Translations under genes and position numbers: made by a program | The notes under the pieces: generated by a model | Database searches by the model: none | The model's input: only the letters and a program-made list of their open reading frames with translations | Told to the model about the DNA's origin: nothing | Assembly: GCA_021780105.1 (NCBI GenBank) | Contig: JAJXZJ010000031.1 | Location: 1 to 35,933 of the forward strand | From: a bacterium | GTDB taxonomy: Bacteria; Verrucomicrobiota; Verrucomicrobiia; Limisphaerales; J093 | Length of the DNA: 35,933 nucleotides | Direction: 5' to 3' | Shown here: piece after piece, positions 16,426 through 25,499 of the stretch | How the letters are laid out: each line of letters starts with the position of its first letter | How positions within the stretch are numbered: the stretch's first letter is position 1

Positions 16426-17714
16426 GTGGTCGGCGGCGGAGGTTCGGTTTCGGCGGACGCATCGAAGCGGAGGCGCGGCACCAGCGGCCAGCGGGCTTGC
16501 AGTTTGATCAGCACGAAGAAAATCCAGAGCCGCCAGCGCAGGTTCCAGTTTCCTTCCAGCTCGCCGGCGAGGATGGCGTTGACGGCTGCCGGCAGACTGA
16601 GGTTGTCCCGCGGGTTCATGAAGATTTCCATGAACGGCGTGGTGTAAAACCGCTCGACCATCTGCCAGTAAAACGACATGCCCCGGCGCACGCGGCGCTC
16701 GTAGGCGGCGAAGCGGCGCGCGCCGTCGTCGCCGCGCGCCAGGGACTGGAGAATCGCCCGCGCGGCGAGTCGTCCCGACCACATTGCCAGATACACGCCG
16801 GCCGAGAAGATCGGGTCCATGAAGCCCGCGGCGTCGCCCACGCGAACCAGCCGCGGCCCCACGAACCGTCGGTTGCGGTAGCTGAAGTCGGAGGTCACTT
16901 GCAGTTCGCCGACCGGCTTCGCCTCCGCCATGCGCGCCTGCATCGGCGGGCTGGCCGCCAGGCCGCGCGCGAACGCCGCCGCGGGCGCGCCGCCTTGGGC
17001 GTTAAACTCCGCCTGGTCCATCACCAGACCGACGCTGGTCTTGGCGGCGGACACCGGAATGAGCCAAAACCACTGGTTCTCCAACCGCGTGATCACGGTG
17101 TCGCCGGCGTGCTCGCCCGCGTCCCGCCGCACGCCCGTGAAGTGCCCGAACACGGCCAGCTTTCGGAGCCGCGGATGGGTTTCCCGCAGACCTTCCTGGT
17201 TGCCGGTGAGATTGCCGCGGCCGCTGGCGTCCACGAGGAACTTCGCGTCGAACTGCTGAATCTCATTCGCCGGATTGATGGCCTCGATCCCCACGCCGCC
17301 GGGCCGCGATACGAACCGCCGGACGGTCCAGCCTTCGCGCGCGTCGGCGCCGCGCTGACGGGCGTGCTTCAGCAGGATGTGGTCGAACGTCGCGCGTTCG
17401 ACCTGAATCGCCTCCGGGAAACGCGTGAACCGGCCCTCGCGAAAAACGAATCGCGTGGCGAGCGAGCCGTTGCCGAGGTGAAACTGCGCCCCGCATTTCC
17501 GCGGAAATGCGGCCGCGGCCAGCTCCGGCCAGACGCCCAGTTCCTCGAACAGCGCCCGGTTGTAGGGCAGGAGCGACTCGCCGATGTGGAAGCGCGGGAA
17601 GACCTCCTTTTCCAGCAGGAGCACGCGCCGGCCGCCATCAGCGAGGACCGTGGCGGCAGTGCTGCCGCCCGGCCCGCCGCCGATCACGATGGCGTCGAAT
17701 TCTGGATTGCTCAT
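16422..17714 (-). CDS. FAD-dependent monooxygenase/halogenase-like protein
   Basis: This 430-residue flavoprotein has the FAD-binding VIGGGPGGSTAATVLA (10-25) and the second FAD motif GDAAGFMDPIFSAGVYLA. WFWLIP (215-220) fits the WxWxIP pattern of flavin-dependent halogenases, and Lys73 in FPRKCGAQF lies near where their catalytic lysine is found. Xanthomonadin clusters, which make brominated aryl polyenes, contain a halogenase-like gene, so halogenation is plausible, though reductases and hydroxylases share the fold. ATG 17714 begins MSNPEFDAIVIGGG; a longer frame to 17765 has no similarity. It is the first of five coupled genes. Its first 11 codons and upstream region are duplicated at 26515-26591. 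Confidence 0.87.
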   Translation of the reverse strand: MSNPEFDAIVIGGGPGGSTAATVLADGGRRVLLLEKEVFPRFHIGESLLPYNRALFEELGVWPELAAAAFPRKCGAQFHLGNGSLATRFVFREGRFTRFPEAIQVERATFDHILLKHARQRGADAREGWTVRRFVSRPGGVGIEAINPANEIQQFDAKFLVDASGRGNLTGNQEGLRETHPRLRKLAVFGHFTGVRRDAGEHAGDTVITRLENQWFWLIPVSAAKTSVGLVMDQAEFNAQGGAPAAAFARGLAASPPMQARMAEAKPVGELQVTSDFSYRNRRFVGPRLVRVGDAAGFMDPIFSAGVYLAMWSGRLAARAILQSLARGDDGARRFAAYERRVRRGMSFYWQMVERFYTTPFMEIFMNPRDNLSLPAAVNAILAGELEGNWNLRWRLWIFFVLIKLQARWPLVPRLRFDASAETEPPPPTT

Positions 17715-17758
17715 GCGCCGGCAAGGTAGAAGCCCGCCGTGGAGGAGGCAAGGCGGGA
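17682..17758. repeat. 77-bp perfect direct repeat, left copy
   Basis: These 77 bases recur without a mismatch at 26515-26591. The segment covers the first 33 bases of the flavoprotein gene (reading leftward) and 44 bases upstream of it, including a hairpin. The two copies bracket the Rhs gene and its follower, 8.8 kb apart start to start. The left copy is the functional one, as the gene continues from it. Confidence 0.95.
17733..17757 (-). promoter_or_regulatory. Hairpin in the 5' region of the flavoprotein gene
   Basis: CCCGCC (17733-17738) and GGCGGG (17752-17757) can pair over a 13-base loop, 18 bases upstream of ATG 17714. It lies at the edge of the 77-bp repeat and is therefore present twice (26566-26590). 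It could be a regulatory RNA hairpin or a remnant of a recombination site. There is no U-tract, so an ordinary terminator is unlikely. Confidence 0.35.
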
Positions 17759-18151
17759 GGCGCATCTGAGTTTTCGTGGAGTTGAAGGCGGTTTGCAGGA
17801 AAAGCAGGTGCCGGCGGTCCTTGTGCCCAAAGCCATCGGGGCATCATCGCTGCTGGGATTCTCGAACCGGCCGGTCGCTTGGACCTGCACCAAGACTGCC
17901 GTTGAGTCACATCCACTGGAGCGCTGCCAATCGGTTTGCCCGCCCGGCGCGGTGGAAATCCAGCCGATGGTGGGTCGGCGGCCAGGCCAGCAGGCGTCGA
18001 CCAACCGCCACCGGTTCGGTAAAGCAGCAATGGCATGGTGGCAACGCCCCTCTCAAGATACTTGTTGTCATACGTCCAACTTGCCCCGCCCGCCAGCATC
18101 GCTCTGCATCAAGCTGAGATACATCCATGAATCCTCAGCGAGGTTTTATCC

Positions 18152-18181
18152 TTGAATTGGAAGTGATTCTTTGGTTACAGT
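18152..18181 (+). promoter_or_regulatory. Possible sigma-70 type promoter for the Rhs gene
   Basis: TTGAAT at 18152-18157 and TACAGT at 18176-18181 are separated by 18 bases, about 70 bases before the start codon. The match to consensus is moderate and rests on sequence only. Confidence 0.3.
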
Positions 18182-18235
18182 GAGTGACAAGCAGCCAGAC
18201 GGATCCACCACGGTTTCGAAAGAAGCTATAGACGC

Positions 18236-18240
18236 AGGAG
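18236..18240 (+). promoter_or_regulatory. Ribosome binding site deciding the Rhs start
   Basis: AGGAG lies 8 bases before ATG 18249. It supports that start over earlier in-frame codons (the frame opens at 18171), and a signal peptide follows directly. Strong sites of this kind are rare in this window. Confidence 0.65.
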
Positions 18241-18248
18241 AATCGCTC

Positions 18249-21200
18249 ATGCATATCTATTCGTTCCGGATTACCCTCCACGCCATTCACACCGTCTTTG
18301 TCGCTGCGGCCTTGGGGCTGGCGGTCAGAGGAGTGGGCCAGACAAGCAACCTGCCGGAGCCGTGGGCACAAGTGGATATCGGAAAGCCGGCTCAATCCGG
18401 CGCGGCGACCTACACCGATGGCGTGTTCCAACTTGAGTGTCGGAATGCCGTGTGGAAGGGCAGTTCGGACCAATTCCATTTCGTCCATCAACCGCTCGCG
18501 CGTCGAGCCGGCATCGTGGCCCGACTCATTGGCCAACAGGGCGGACTGGCCGCGCTGATGATTCGCGAAAACCTGGCCGACGCCCGCTGCCGCGAAGTCT
18601 GGATGTCCCTGGATCCGGCTTGGGGCCAACGGCTGTTCTGGCGCGCCGAAGCAACCGACTGGAATGCTGATCCGCGGTGGTTTCATCACACCAAGCCCTA
18701 TTGGGTGAAACTGATTCGGGCCGGGGATTGGTTTCTGGGCTTCCTCTCGGATGACGGGGTTTACTGGGCCGAGGCGGGCGCCACGCGCGTGTCCATGGCG
18801 GACACGGTTTCCGTTGGTCTGGTCGCGACCGGGCCGCCCAGCGCCTTCGACCAGGTCATCACCTGGACCGGCCCGGAGCCTGGGCCGGCCCGGAGTCTGC
18901 GGCGGGAAGTCTGGTTGGACCTGCCGGGGACGGACATCGCCGATCTGACCGGCAACCCAGCCTTCCACGAACCGGCGGCGCTGGATGGTCCTTTGGCGCT
19001 GTTCGAGAGCGAAGGGCTTGGCAGCAATTATGGTCAGCGGGTTTCCGGCTTTCTGGTGGCGCCTGAAACGGGCCCCTTTGTGTTTCATCTGGCCTCGGAC
19101 GGCGCGGCACAGCTCTGGCTCAGTCCTGACGCGCAACCAACCAACCGCATCCTGGTCGTCGAGGAAACCGCTGCGGGCGCGCGCCGCGACTGGGCGCGGC
19201 GATCTTCGCCCCCAATCGCCCTCGAGGCCGGACAATTGTACTACGTCGAGGCGCTGCAAAAACATGGCCCTGGCGCCGGCTACCTCGGAGTTGCCTGGAC
19301 GCTGCCCTACCGGCTTCCGCCCGCCAAGGGCAGCGATCCCCTATCCGGAGAGCAGTTTCTCTTCGAATTACCTGCAGATTTGCCCCGGATCTTGGAGCAA
19401 CCGCAAAGTATGGAGGTACTGGCCGGCCTGAATGCGACCCTTCGCGTCGCGGCCGAGGGACTGCCGCTGAGTTTCCAGTGGCGGCGGGATGGTCAGGACC
19501 TGGGAGATACTGCCTGGGTCAGCGGAGCCAAAACCACAACCCTCCACTTCTCCGAAGTACGGCCGGCCGATGCCGGCCATTACACCGTGCTGGTGCGCAA
19601 TCTGGCTGGCAGCGTCGAGAGTCAGCCCGCGCTGCTGACCGTGGGCTTGCCCTACGGAGAACAACCCATCCCGCCGCTCCAGTTGCGGCTGGAACACTCC
19701 CGTCTCGGCGAAGTTCGGCTCTCCTGGCCCAGGACGTGGGAGGGAGCCAGCGTGGAAACGACGGATGACTTGTCACCGCCGGCCTCGTGGGCTCCTTGGA
19801 ATGGTTCTCCTCAGCAGGATGCGAATGAGATCTGGGTATGGTTGGCCACCACCAACGAGCAGCGGTATTTTCGCCTGCGCGCCTCAAGCCAGCCGCCGCC
19901 TTCGGTCAACCTGCCTCCAGATCCCGCCGCCACCGCGCCCGTCCTGCCGGCTTCGGTGGTCACCACCATCAGCGAGGCAACCCGGTTCCTTTACACCGGA
20001 CCCAACCCGGTGCAACTCGGCGTGACGAACGGCACGATCCAGACCGAGCAGGCTGCCGTCGTGCGGGGCCGTGTGGTTAGCCGTGAGGGCACCCCCTTGC
20101 CGGGCGTTGATGTCCGGATCCTCGGGCGACCGGAGTTCGGCTATACGCGCAGCCGGACAGACGGAGCCTTCGACCTGGCGGTGAACGGTGGTGGGTCACT
20201 CACGGTCCGCTTCCAACACTCCGGGTATCTTTCCGCCCAGAGGCAGGTTCACGTCCCGTGGCAGGATTACGTCCAGATGGAGGAGGTGGCCTTGGTGCCC
20301 CAAGACCCAATGGTTACTTCCATTGACCTCTCCTCCGCGAACCCAATGCAGGTCGCGCGTGGCGGCATGACCGCAGACCAGGACGGCACGCGGCAGGCTA
20401 CGCTCTTCTTCCCGCAGGGCACGCGCGCTACGATGACGCTGCCGGACGGCTCGACTCATCCGCTCACCACGATGCACGTCCGCGCCACCGAGTACACCGT
20501 TGGACCCAATGGCCCCAAAGCCATGCCGGCCGGACTGCCGCCCACCATCGGCTACACCTATTGCGTGGAACTGGGCGTGGACGAAGCCGATGCGGCGGGC
20601 GCGAAGAATATCTCCTTCGACCAACCCATTCTCTTCTACGTAGAGAACTTCCTCGGGTTCCCGGTCGGCGGGTTGGTGCCGGCCGGATACTACGATAAAG
20701 AACAAAGCCAATGGGTGCCGTCGGCCAATGGCCGTGTCGTAAAGATTCTGGGCCTCAGCGGCGGTCTAGCTGAGTTGGACATTTCGGGCAGCAACGTTGC
20801 AGCTGACGAAGCCAGCCTTGCCGCGCTGGGCATCACCGACGACGAGCGGCGGCGCCTGGCTGCGCTCTATGTCCCCGGCCAGAGCCTGTGGCGCGTGCCC
20901 CTGCCGCACCTGTCCACTTGGGACTGCAACTGGGGCTGGGGACCGCCGTTGAGCGCCGTGTTTCCAAAGATACCCTCCTGGCTCTATGAAGATCCGCAGC
21001 CCGACAAGCCGTGTTCGGTGCAGAATCAGATTTGCCGACAGTCGGTGAACATTCCGGGCACCGGCTACAGCCTCAACTACTCCAGCGACCGGACACCCGG
21101 CTACACGGCGGCCAATACCGTCGAGTTGCCTTACAGCCACACCAATGTGCCGCCCAGCACGAAACGAATCGATGTGATCCTTGAAGTGAACGGGCGCAAG

Positions 21201-24200
21201 TTTACCAACTCGTTCACGGCGACGCCGAACGGACGCTTCAGCTTCCTGTGGGACGGGAAGGACGCCTACGGGAGGCAGGTGCAAGGCTGTCAGCGCGTCA
21301 CCGTTCGGGTGGGATTTGTCTATGACGGCAAATACCAGTCACCAGCCGCTCTCTACGGAACCTTCGGTCACAACTTCGAACCCGAGGAGATGACCGTGAA
21401 CAGCCGTCAGGAATGCACATTCTGGCAGCAACTGGTGTCGTTCGTTGGCGGCTGGCACAGCCACGGCCTTGGTTTTGGCGGCTGGAGCCTCAACAATCAC
21501 CACGCCTATGACCCCATCAGCCGCACGGTTTACTACGGCGATGGACGCAAACGCCAGGCCGTCTCCACGGGCCGCACCATTGACTTAAGCGCGGGCAGCG
21601 GGACCAACAACTGGGCCTATGGCATCCCCGTCAAGGCACTCAGACTCTACGATCCGCAGGGCGTGGCGGTGGCCTCAAGTGGCGAACTCTACATCGCCGA
21701 CACCGGCGACCACCGCATCCTGAAAGTGGATCAGAATGGCATCGTCCGGCATGTGGCCGGCAACGCGGGCTGCGGCGGCACTTTCGGCGGCGATGGCGGC
21801 CCGGCCACGAGCGCCTGTCTCAATCGTCCGACTTACCTCGCCTTCGGTCCGGACGATTGTCTCTATTTCACGGATTCGGGGAACGACCGCATCCGCCGCA
21901 TCGATGCGTCTGGGATCATCACCACCGTCGCTGGTGGCGGCAACCCACCAGACGGACTGGGTGACGGCGGCGCGGCCACAAACGCCGTCCTCGTTGATCC
22001 CAAAGGCATCGCCGTCGCCCGCGATGGACGGCTTTTCATCGCTGACTACGGACATAGCCGCGTTCGGGTAGTCACGCCGAGCGGCATCATCCAGACGGCA
22101 GCGGGTGGAGGCACCTCCTTGGCCGACGGTGCACCGGCTGCCCAATCCAAACTGGGGAATACCGTGGGGCTGGCTGTGGCCCCGGACGGCACTCTGTATC
22201 TTTCCTACAAAGGGGGGCTCCGCGGAAGCTCCTCCAGTGAAATCTGCCGCGTTGATCCTCGTGGACGTCTTTACCTGTTCGCTGGAGCGGCAGGCAACGT
22301 CCCCCGAAACGGCACCAACGCCAGAATCGTGGCCCTCCAAAATGAAGTGGTCGCGGTTGGTCCCGATGGCGATGTTTATGTCTGCGCGTCCTGGTTCGGC
22401 ACGGTGTTGTGCCGGATCGGAAGCGACGGCCTAATTCGTCACGTCGCTGGCAAACTGTATTCGGGGGGCTACGGCGGTAACGGCGGGCCGGCGGTCGGCG
22501 CACTCATGGGTTCTGTCTTCTCCATGGCCTTCGGCCCCGACGGCCGGGTTTACTGGACCGAGAAGACGCAATGGGGACCGCATGTTATCCGCCACGCCAC
22601 GCTGCCGCTGCCGGGATTCGACGGTGGTTCCATTCGCATCCCGTCGGAAGACGGCGCGGAGGTTTACGAATTCGACGAAGCCGGCCGACACCTGCGCACG
22701 CTGGATTCCCTCACGGGCGGGGTGCGCAACACTTTCCTTTACGATCCTGCGGGCCTGTTAGCCTCAGTGACCGACGGCGACGGCAATGTCACCACCGTTG
22801 AGCGCGCGGCGGATGGCCGGCCCTTGGCAATCGTCGGGCCGTTTGGCCACCGCACGACGCTGGAAACTGACGCCGACGGGAACCTCAGCCGCATCGTGGA
22901 TCCGGCCAACCAGGTCCACCAATTCAGCTACCGGAGCGGCGGCCTCCTCGACACCGCCACGAATCCGCGCACCAACAGTTTCCGCTTCGACTATGACGGG
23001 GACGGCCGGCTGATTCGCGACGAACTCAGCGGCTGTTGCGCCGGCCAGATGGCGCGGACCACCACCAACGGAGTCACGACCGTCACCGCCACTTCGCCCG
23101 AGGGTCGGACGACCCGCTATGCCTGGGAGAACCTGCCCTCCGGCGAGTCTCGCCAACGCAATACCTTCTCCGACGGCACATGCAACGAGCTGCTCTTCAG
23201 CATTGATGCGAGCCGGATCACTGCGTTCGGCGACGGCACGGTCGTTACGGATCAGGATGGCGGCGATGTGCGTTTCGGGATGGAAAGTCCATTCCTTCAG
23301 AGCCAGACCATCCGGACGCCCGGCGGCCGGACGCTCTCGCTTGCCGCTGGTCAGGCAGTGCGTTTGGCTGATCCGGCCGATCCGTTGAGCCATGTCGCGC
23401 TCACGAACACGGTGAGCCTCAACGGCAACACCTTCTCCAACCGGTATGACGCGGCCACGCGAACCTTCGCCAGCACGTCGCCCGAAGGCCGGCAGTCGCT
23501 CACCACCGTAGATGAACAGGCCCGCCCAACCGCCTTCCAGATGCCCGGTGTGGAACCGCTCGTCACCGCCTACGACGCGCACGGCCGGCTGGCGCACACC
23601 GCGCAAGGCGTGCGACGATCGGGCTTCGCCTACGACGCGGCCACCGGTTTCCTTGCCGCGTCCACCAACGCCCTCGGCGAAGTCACCGCCTTCCAGCGCG
23701 ACGCCGTGGGCCGGGTGACGACGCTCACGCTGCCGGATGGAGCGAACTGGGTTCACGGTTGGGATGCCAAGAACAACCTGGCGATGCTTGCCGAACCGAA
23801 CGGCACGAACCTCCATCAATTCACCTACACACCGCAGGACCTGATGGAAACCTACCGCAGTCCGCTCGGCGCGACGGAGACGTTCGCCTACAACAAGGAC
23901 AAGGAACTCATCCAGCGCCAGTTTCCCTCCGGCCAGGCCCTTCAGTGGAACTACGCGACGAACGGCCAGCTCGCGAGCCTCCAGACGCCGGAGGGTAGCC
24001 ACACCTTCACCTACCATGCGACCAACGGCCAGCTTGCCACCGCCACTTCGCGCGACGGCCAGCAAGTCAGCTACACCTACGACGGCAGCTTGCTCACCGG
24101 CGCGGCTTGGAGTGGCGTGGTCACCGGCGCGGTGAGCTATACCTACAACAACGATTTCCGTGTGACCCAACTCGCCTACGCCGGCCTGAACCTGCCGATG

Positions 24201-25469
24201 GGTTACGACCGCGACGGCCTGCTGACCAACGCCGGCCCGATCAACCTGGCCTACAACCGCACAAATGGCTTCCTCGAACGCATCGCTGAAGGCGCGTTCA
24301 CCATCGCCTACCAGCGGAACGAATTCGGCGAGATCACCAACAACATCGCCTCGCAAGGCGCGGAACTCAGCCGTGTGGATCGCAGCTACGACGCGCTGGG
24401 CCGGATCACGCGCAAGACGGAAACCATCTCCGGCACGACTGTGATCTGGGATTACACCTACGACACCGTCGGTCAACTCGTGGAAGTGAAGCGCGACGGA
24501 GTGACCGTGGAAACCTACGCCTACGACGCCGTCGGCAACCGCCTCGGCATGACGAACACACTCACTGGCGAAACGCTTTCGGCCGGCGACTACCGCTACG
24601 ACGCCGACAACAAACTGCTCCAGGCCGGCAGCCGCACCCTCACCTACGACGCCGATGGCCGGCTCGGCGCCAGCACGCGCGCCGGCGCCACCACCGCGTA
24701 TCACTACAACACTGACGGCACGTTGGCGGGCGTGGACCTACCGGACGGACGGCAGATCACCTACCTGCACGACAGCCTAGGCCGGCGCATCGCCCGCGCC
24801 GTCAACGGCGTCCGCACCCACGCCTGGCTTTACGGCGAGGGCCTCATGCCACTGGCCGAATTCGATGGCAACGGCGCGCTCCGCACCACGTTCATCTACG
24901 GCGGACGCTGGACGCCGGTGGCCTTCATCCGCAACGGCGCGACCAATCATATCGTCACCGACCATCTCGGGAGCCCGCGCCTGGTGCTGGATGCCAGCGG
25001 CGCCGTCATCAAGCGCATGGAATACGACGCCTTCGGCAATGTGGTGCTGGATACCGCGCCGACCATTGACCTGCCCTTCGGCTTCGCTGGCGGTATGGCG
25101 GATCCGGACCACGAGTTGATCCGCTTCGGCGCGCGAGACTATCAGCCGTCAAACGGGCGGTGGACGGCGAAGGATACGATTCTGTTTGAAGGCGGGCTGC
25201 ATTTCTATGGCTATGTGAACAATGACCCGGTCAATGAGGTTGACCGGCAGGGCCTCCAGGGCCCGGTGGGGTGTTCTCCGTATTCGTTTCAAGTCCCCTC
25301 ACAAGGCCAGCGGCACATCCAAGTCGGGCCGGATTCGGAGCCCAATCCGCAGCAGATTCATTACCCTCCGTGCCAACAGAGCCAACCGGACAAATGGCAG
25401 CAGGAGTTGTTCGAGAGAATGCGCTTTCACACGAACGAAGCGCAGCGCTCCGGCGGAAGTTCTGCCTGA
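18249..25469 (+). CDS. Giant secreted Rhs/YD-repeat protein with PA14, Ig-like and NHL modules
   Basis: This 2406-residue protein has a signal peptide (about 1-31). In order it carries a concanavalin-like/DUF1349-type domain (about 34-207), a PA14 domain (about 218-354), an Ig-like domain (about 378-468), a beta-sandwich with LSWP (about 478-550), a carboxypeptidase-regulatory-like domain (about 603-675), NHL repeats (about 1122-1454, e.g. YFTDSGNDRIRRIDASGIIT), some 20 or more YD repeats (about 1470-2237) and the Rhs core (from DHLGSPRLVLDASG to FYGYVNNDPVNEVDRQG, about 2238-2335). A 71-residue tail follows, with no recognised toxin domain. Such proteins form a YD-repeat shell; the N-terminal modules suggest a surface-displayed carbohydrate- or partner-binding molecule. 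The gene stands alone inside a segment bracketed by the 77-bp repeat. Confidence 0.93.
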   Translation: MHIYSFRITLHAIHTVFVAAALGLAVRGVGQTSNLPEPWAQVDIGKPAQSGAATYTDGVFQLECRNAVWKGSSDQFHFVHQPLARRAGIVARLIGQQGGLAALMIRENLADARCREVWMSLDPAWGQRLFWRAEATDWNADPRWFHHTKPYWVKLIRAGDWFLGFLSDDGVYWAEAGATRVSMADTVSVGLVATGPPSAFDQVITWTGPEPGPARSLRREVWLDLPGTDIADLTGNPAFHEPAALDGPLALFESEGLGSNYGQRVSGFLVAPETGPFVFHLASDGAAQLWLSPDAQPTNRILVVEETAAGARRDWARRSSPPIALEAGQLYYVEALQKHGPGAGYLGVAWTLPYRLPPAKGSDPLSGEQFLFELPADLPRILEQPQSMEVLAGLNATLRVAAEGLPLSFQWRRDGQDLGDTAWVSGAKTTTLHFSEVRPADAGHYTVLVRNLAGSVESQPALLTVGLPYGEQPIPPLQLRLEHSRLGEVRLSWPRTWEGASVETTDDLSPPASWAPWNGSPQQDANEIWVWLATTNEQRYFRLRASSQPPPSVNLPPDPAATAPVLPASVVTTISEATRFLYTGPNPVQLGVTNGTIQTEQAAVVRGRVVSREGTPLPGVDVRILGRPEFGYTRSRTDGAFDLAVNGGGSLTVRFQHSGYLSAQRQVHVPWQDYVQMEEVALVPQDPMVTSIDLSSANPMQVARGGMTADQDGTRQATLFFPQGTRATMTLPDGSTHPLTTMHVRATEYTVGPNGPKAMPAGLPPTIGYTYCVELGVDEADAAGAKNISFDQPILFYVENFLGFPVGGLVPAGYYDKEQSQWVPSANGRVVKILGLSGGLAELDISGSNVAADEASLAALGITDDERRRLAALYVPGQSLWRVPLPHLSTWDCNWGWGPPLSAVFPKIPSWLYEDPQPDKPCSVQNQICRQSVNIPGTGYSLNYSSDRTPGYTAANTVELPYSHTNVPPSTKRIDVILEVNGRKFTNSFTATPNGRFSFLWDGKDAYGRQVQGCQRVTVRVGFVYDGKYQSPAALYGTFGHNFEPEEMTVNSRQECTFWQQLVSFVGGWHSHGLGFGGWSLNNHHAYDPISRTVYYGDGRKRQAVSTGRTIDLSAGSGTNNWAYGIPVKALRLYDPQGVAVASSGELYIADTGDHRILKVDQNGIVRHVAGNAGCGGTFGGDGGPATSACLNRPTYLAFGPDDCLYFTDSGNDRIRRIDASGIITTVAGGGNPPDGLGDGGAATNAVLVDPKGIAVARDGRLFIADYGHSRVRVVTPSGIIQTAAGGGTSLADGAPAAQSKLGNTVGLAVAPDGTLYLSYKGGLRGSSSSEICRVDPRGRLYLFAGAAGNVPRNGTNARIVALQNEVVAVGPDGDVYVCASWFGTVLCRIGSDGLIRHVAGKLYSGGYGGNGGPAVGALMGSVFSMAFGPDGRVYWTEKTQWGPHVIRHATLPLPGFDGGSIRIPSEDGAEVYEFDEAGRHLRTLDSLTGGVRNTFLYDPAGLLASVTDGDGNVTTVERAADGRPLAIVGPFGHRTTLETDADGNLSRIVDPANQVHQFSYRSGGLLDTATNPRTNSFRFDYDGDGRLIRDELSGCCAGQMARTTTNGVTTVTATSPEGRTTRYAWENLPSGESRQRNTFSDGTCNELLFSIDASRITAFGDGTVVTDQDGGDVRFGMESPFLQSQTIRTPGGRTLSLAAGQAVRLADPADPLSHVALTNTVSLNGNTFSNRYDAATRTFASTSPEGRQSLTTVDEQARPTAFQMPGVEPLVTAYDAHGRLAHTAQGVRRSGFAYDAATGFLAASTNALGEVTAFQRDAVGRVTTLTLPDGANWVHGWDAKNNLAMLAEPNGTNLHQFTYTPQDLMETYRSPLGATETFAYNKDKELIQRQFPSGQALQWNYATNGQLASLQTPEGSHTFTYHATNGQLATATSRDGQQVSYTYDGSLLTGAAWSGVVTGAVSYTYNNDFRVTQLAYAGLNLPMGYDRDGLLTNAGPINLAYNRTNGFLERIAEGAFTIAYQRNEFGEITNNIASQGAELSRVDRSYDALGRITRKTETISGTTVIWDYTYDTVGQLVEVKRDGVTVETYAYDAVGNRLGMTNTLTGETLSAGDYRYDADNKLLQAGSRTLTYDADGRLGASTRAGATTAYHYNTDGTLAGVDLPDGRQITYLHDSLGRRIARAVNGVRTHAWLYGEGLMPLAEFDGNGALRTTFIYGGRWTPVAFIRNGATNHIVTDHLGSPRLVLDASGAVIKRMEYDAFGNVVLDTAPTIDLPFGFAGGMADPDHELIRFGARDYQPSNGRWTAKDTILFEGGLHFYGYVNNDPVNEVDRQGLQGPVGCSPYSFQVPSQGQRHIQVGPDSEPNPQQIHYPPCQQSQPDKWQQELFERMRFHTNEAQRSGGSSA

Positions 25470-25499
25470 GACTCTTGAAGTCGGTACCGCGCATTGACA

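Larger units (their letters stand above)
17759..18248. other. Intergenic region between the divergent flavoprotein and Rhs genes
   Basis: About 490 bases without a gene I can support. Open frames on both strands cross it but show no domain or consistent coding pattern. It should hold the promoters of the flavoprotein operon (leftward) and of the Rhs gene (rightward); only the latter has a reasonable candidate, at 18152-18181. Confidence 0.5.

Noticed and set aside
22764..24704. Minus-strand open frame (646 codons) inside the Rhs gene
   Set aside because: It mirrors the YD-repeat codons and shows no domain. It is an antisense shadow of the repeats.
25256..25469. Rhs C-terminal tail as a toxin domain
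   Set aside because: About 71 residues, rich in Pro, Gln and Ser, with no catalytic motif seen. There is not enough to call a toxin.
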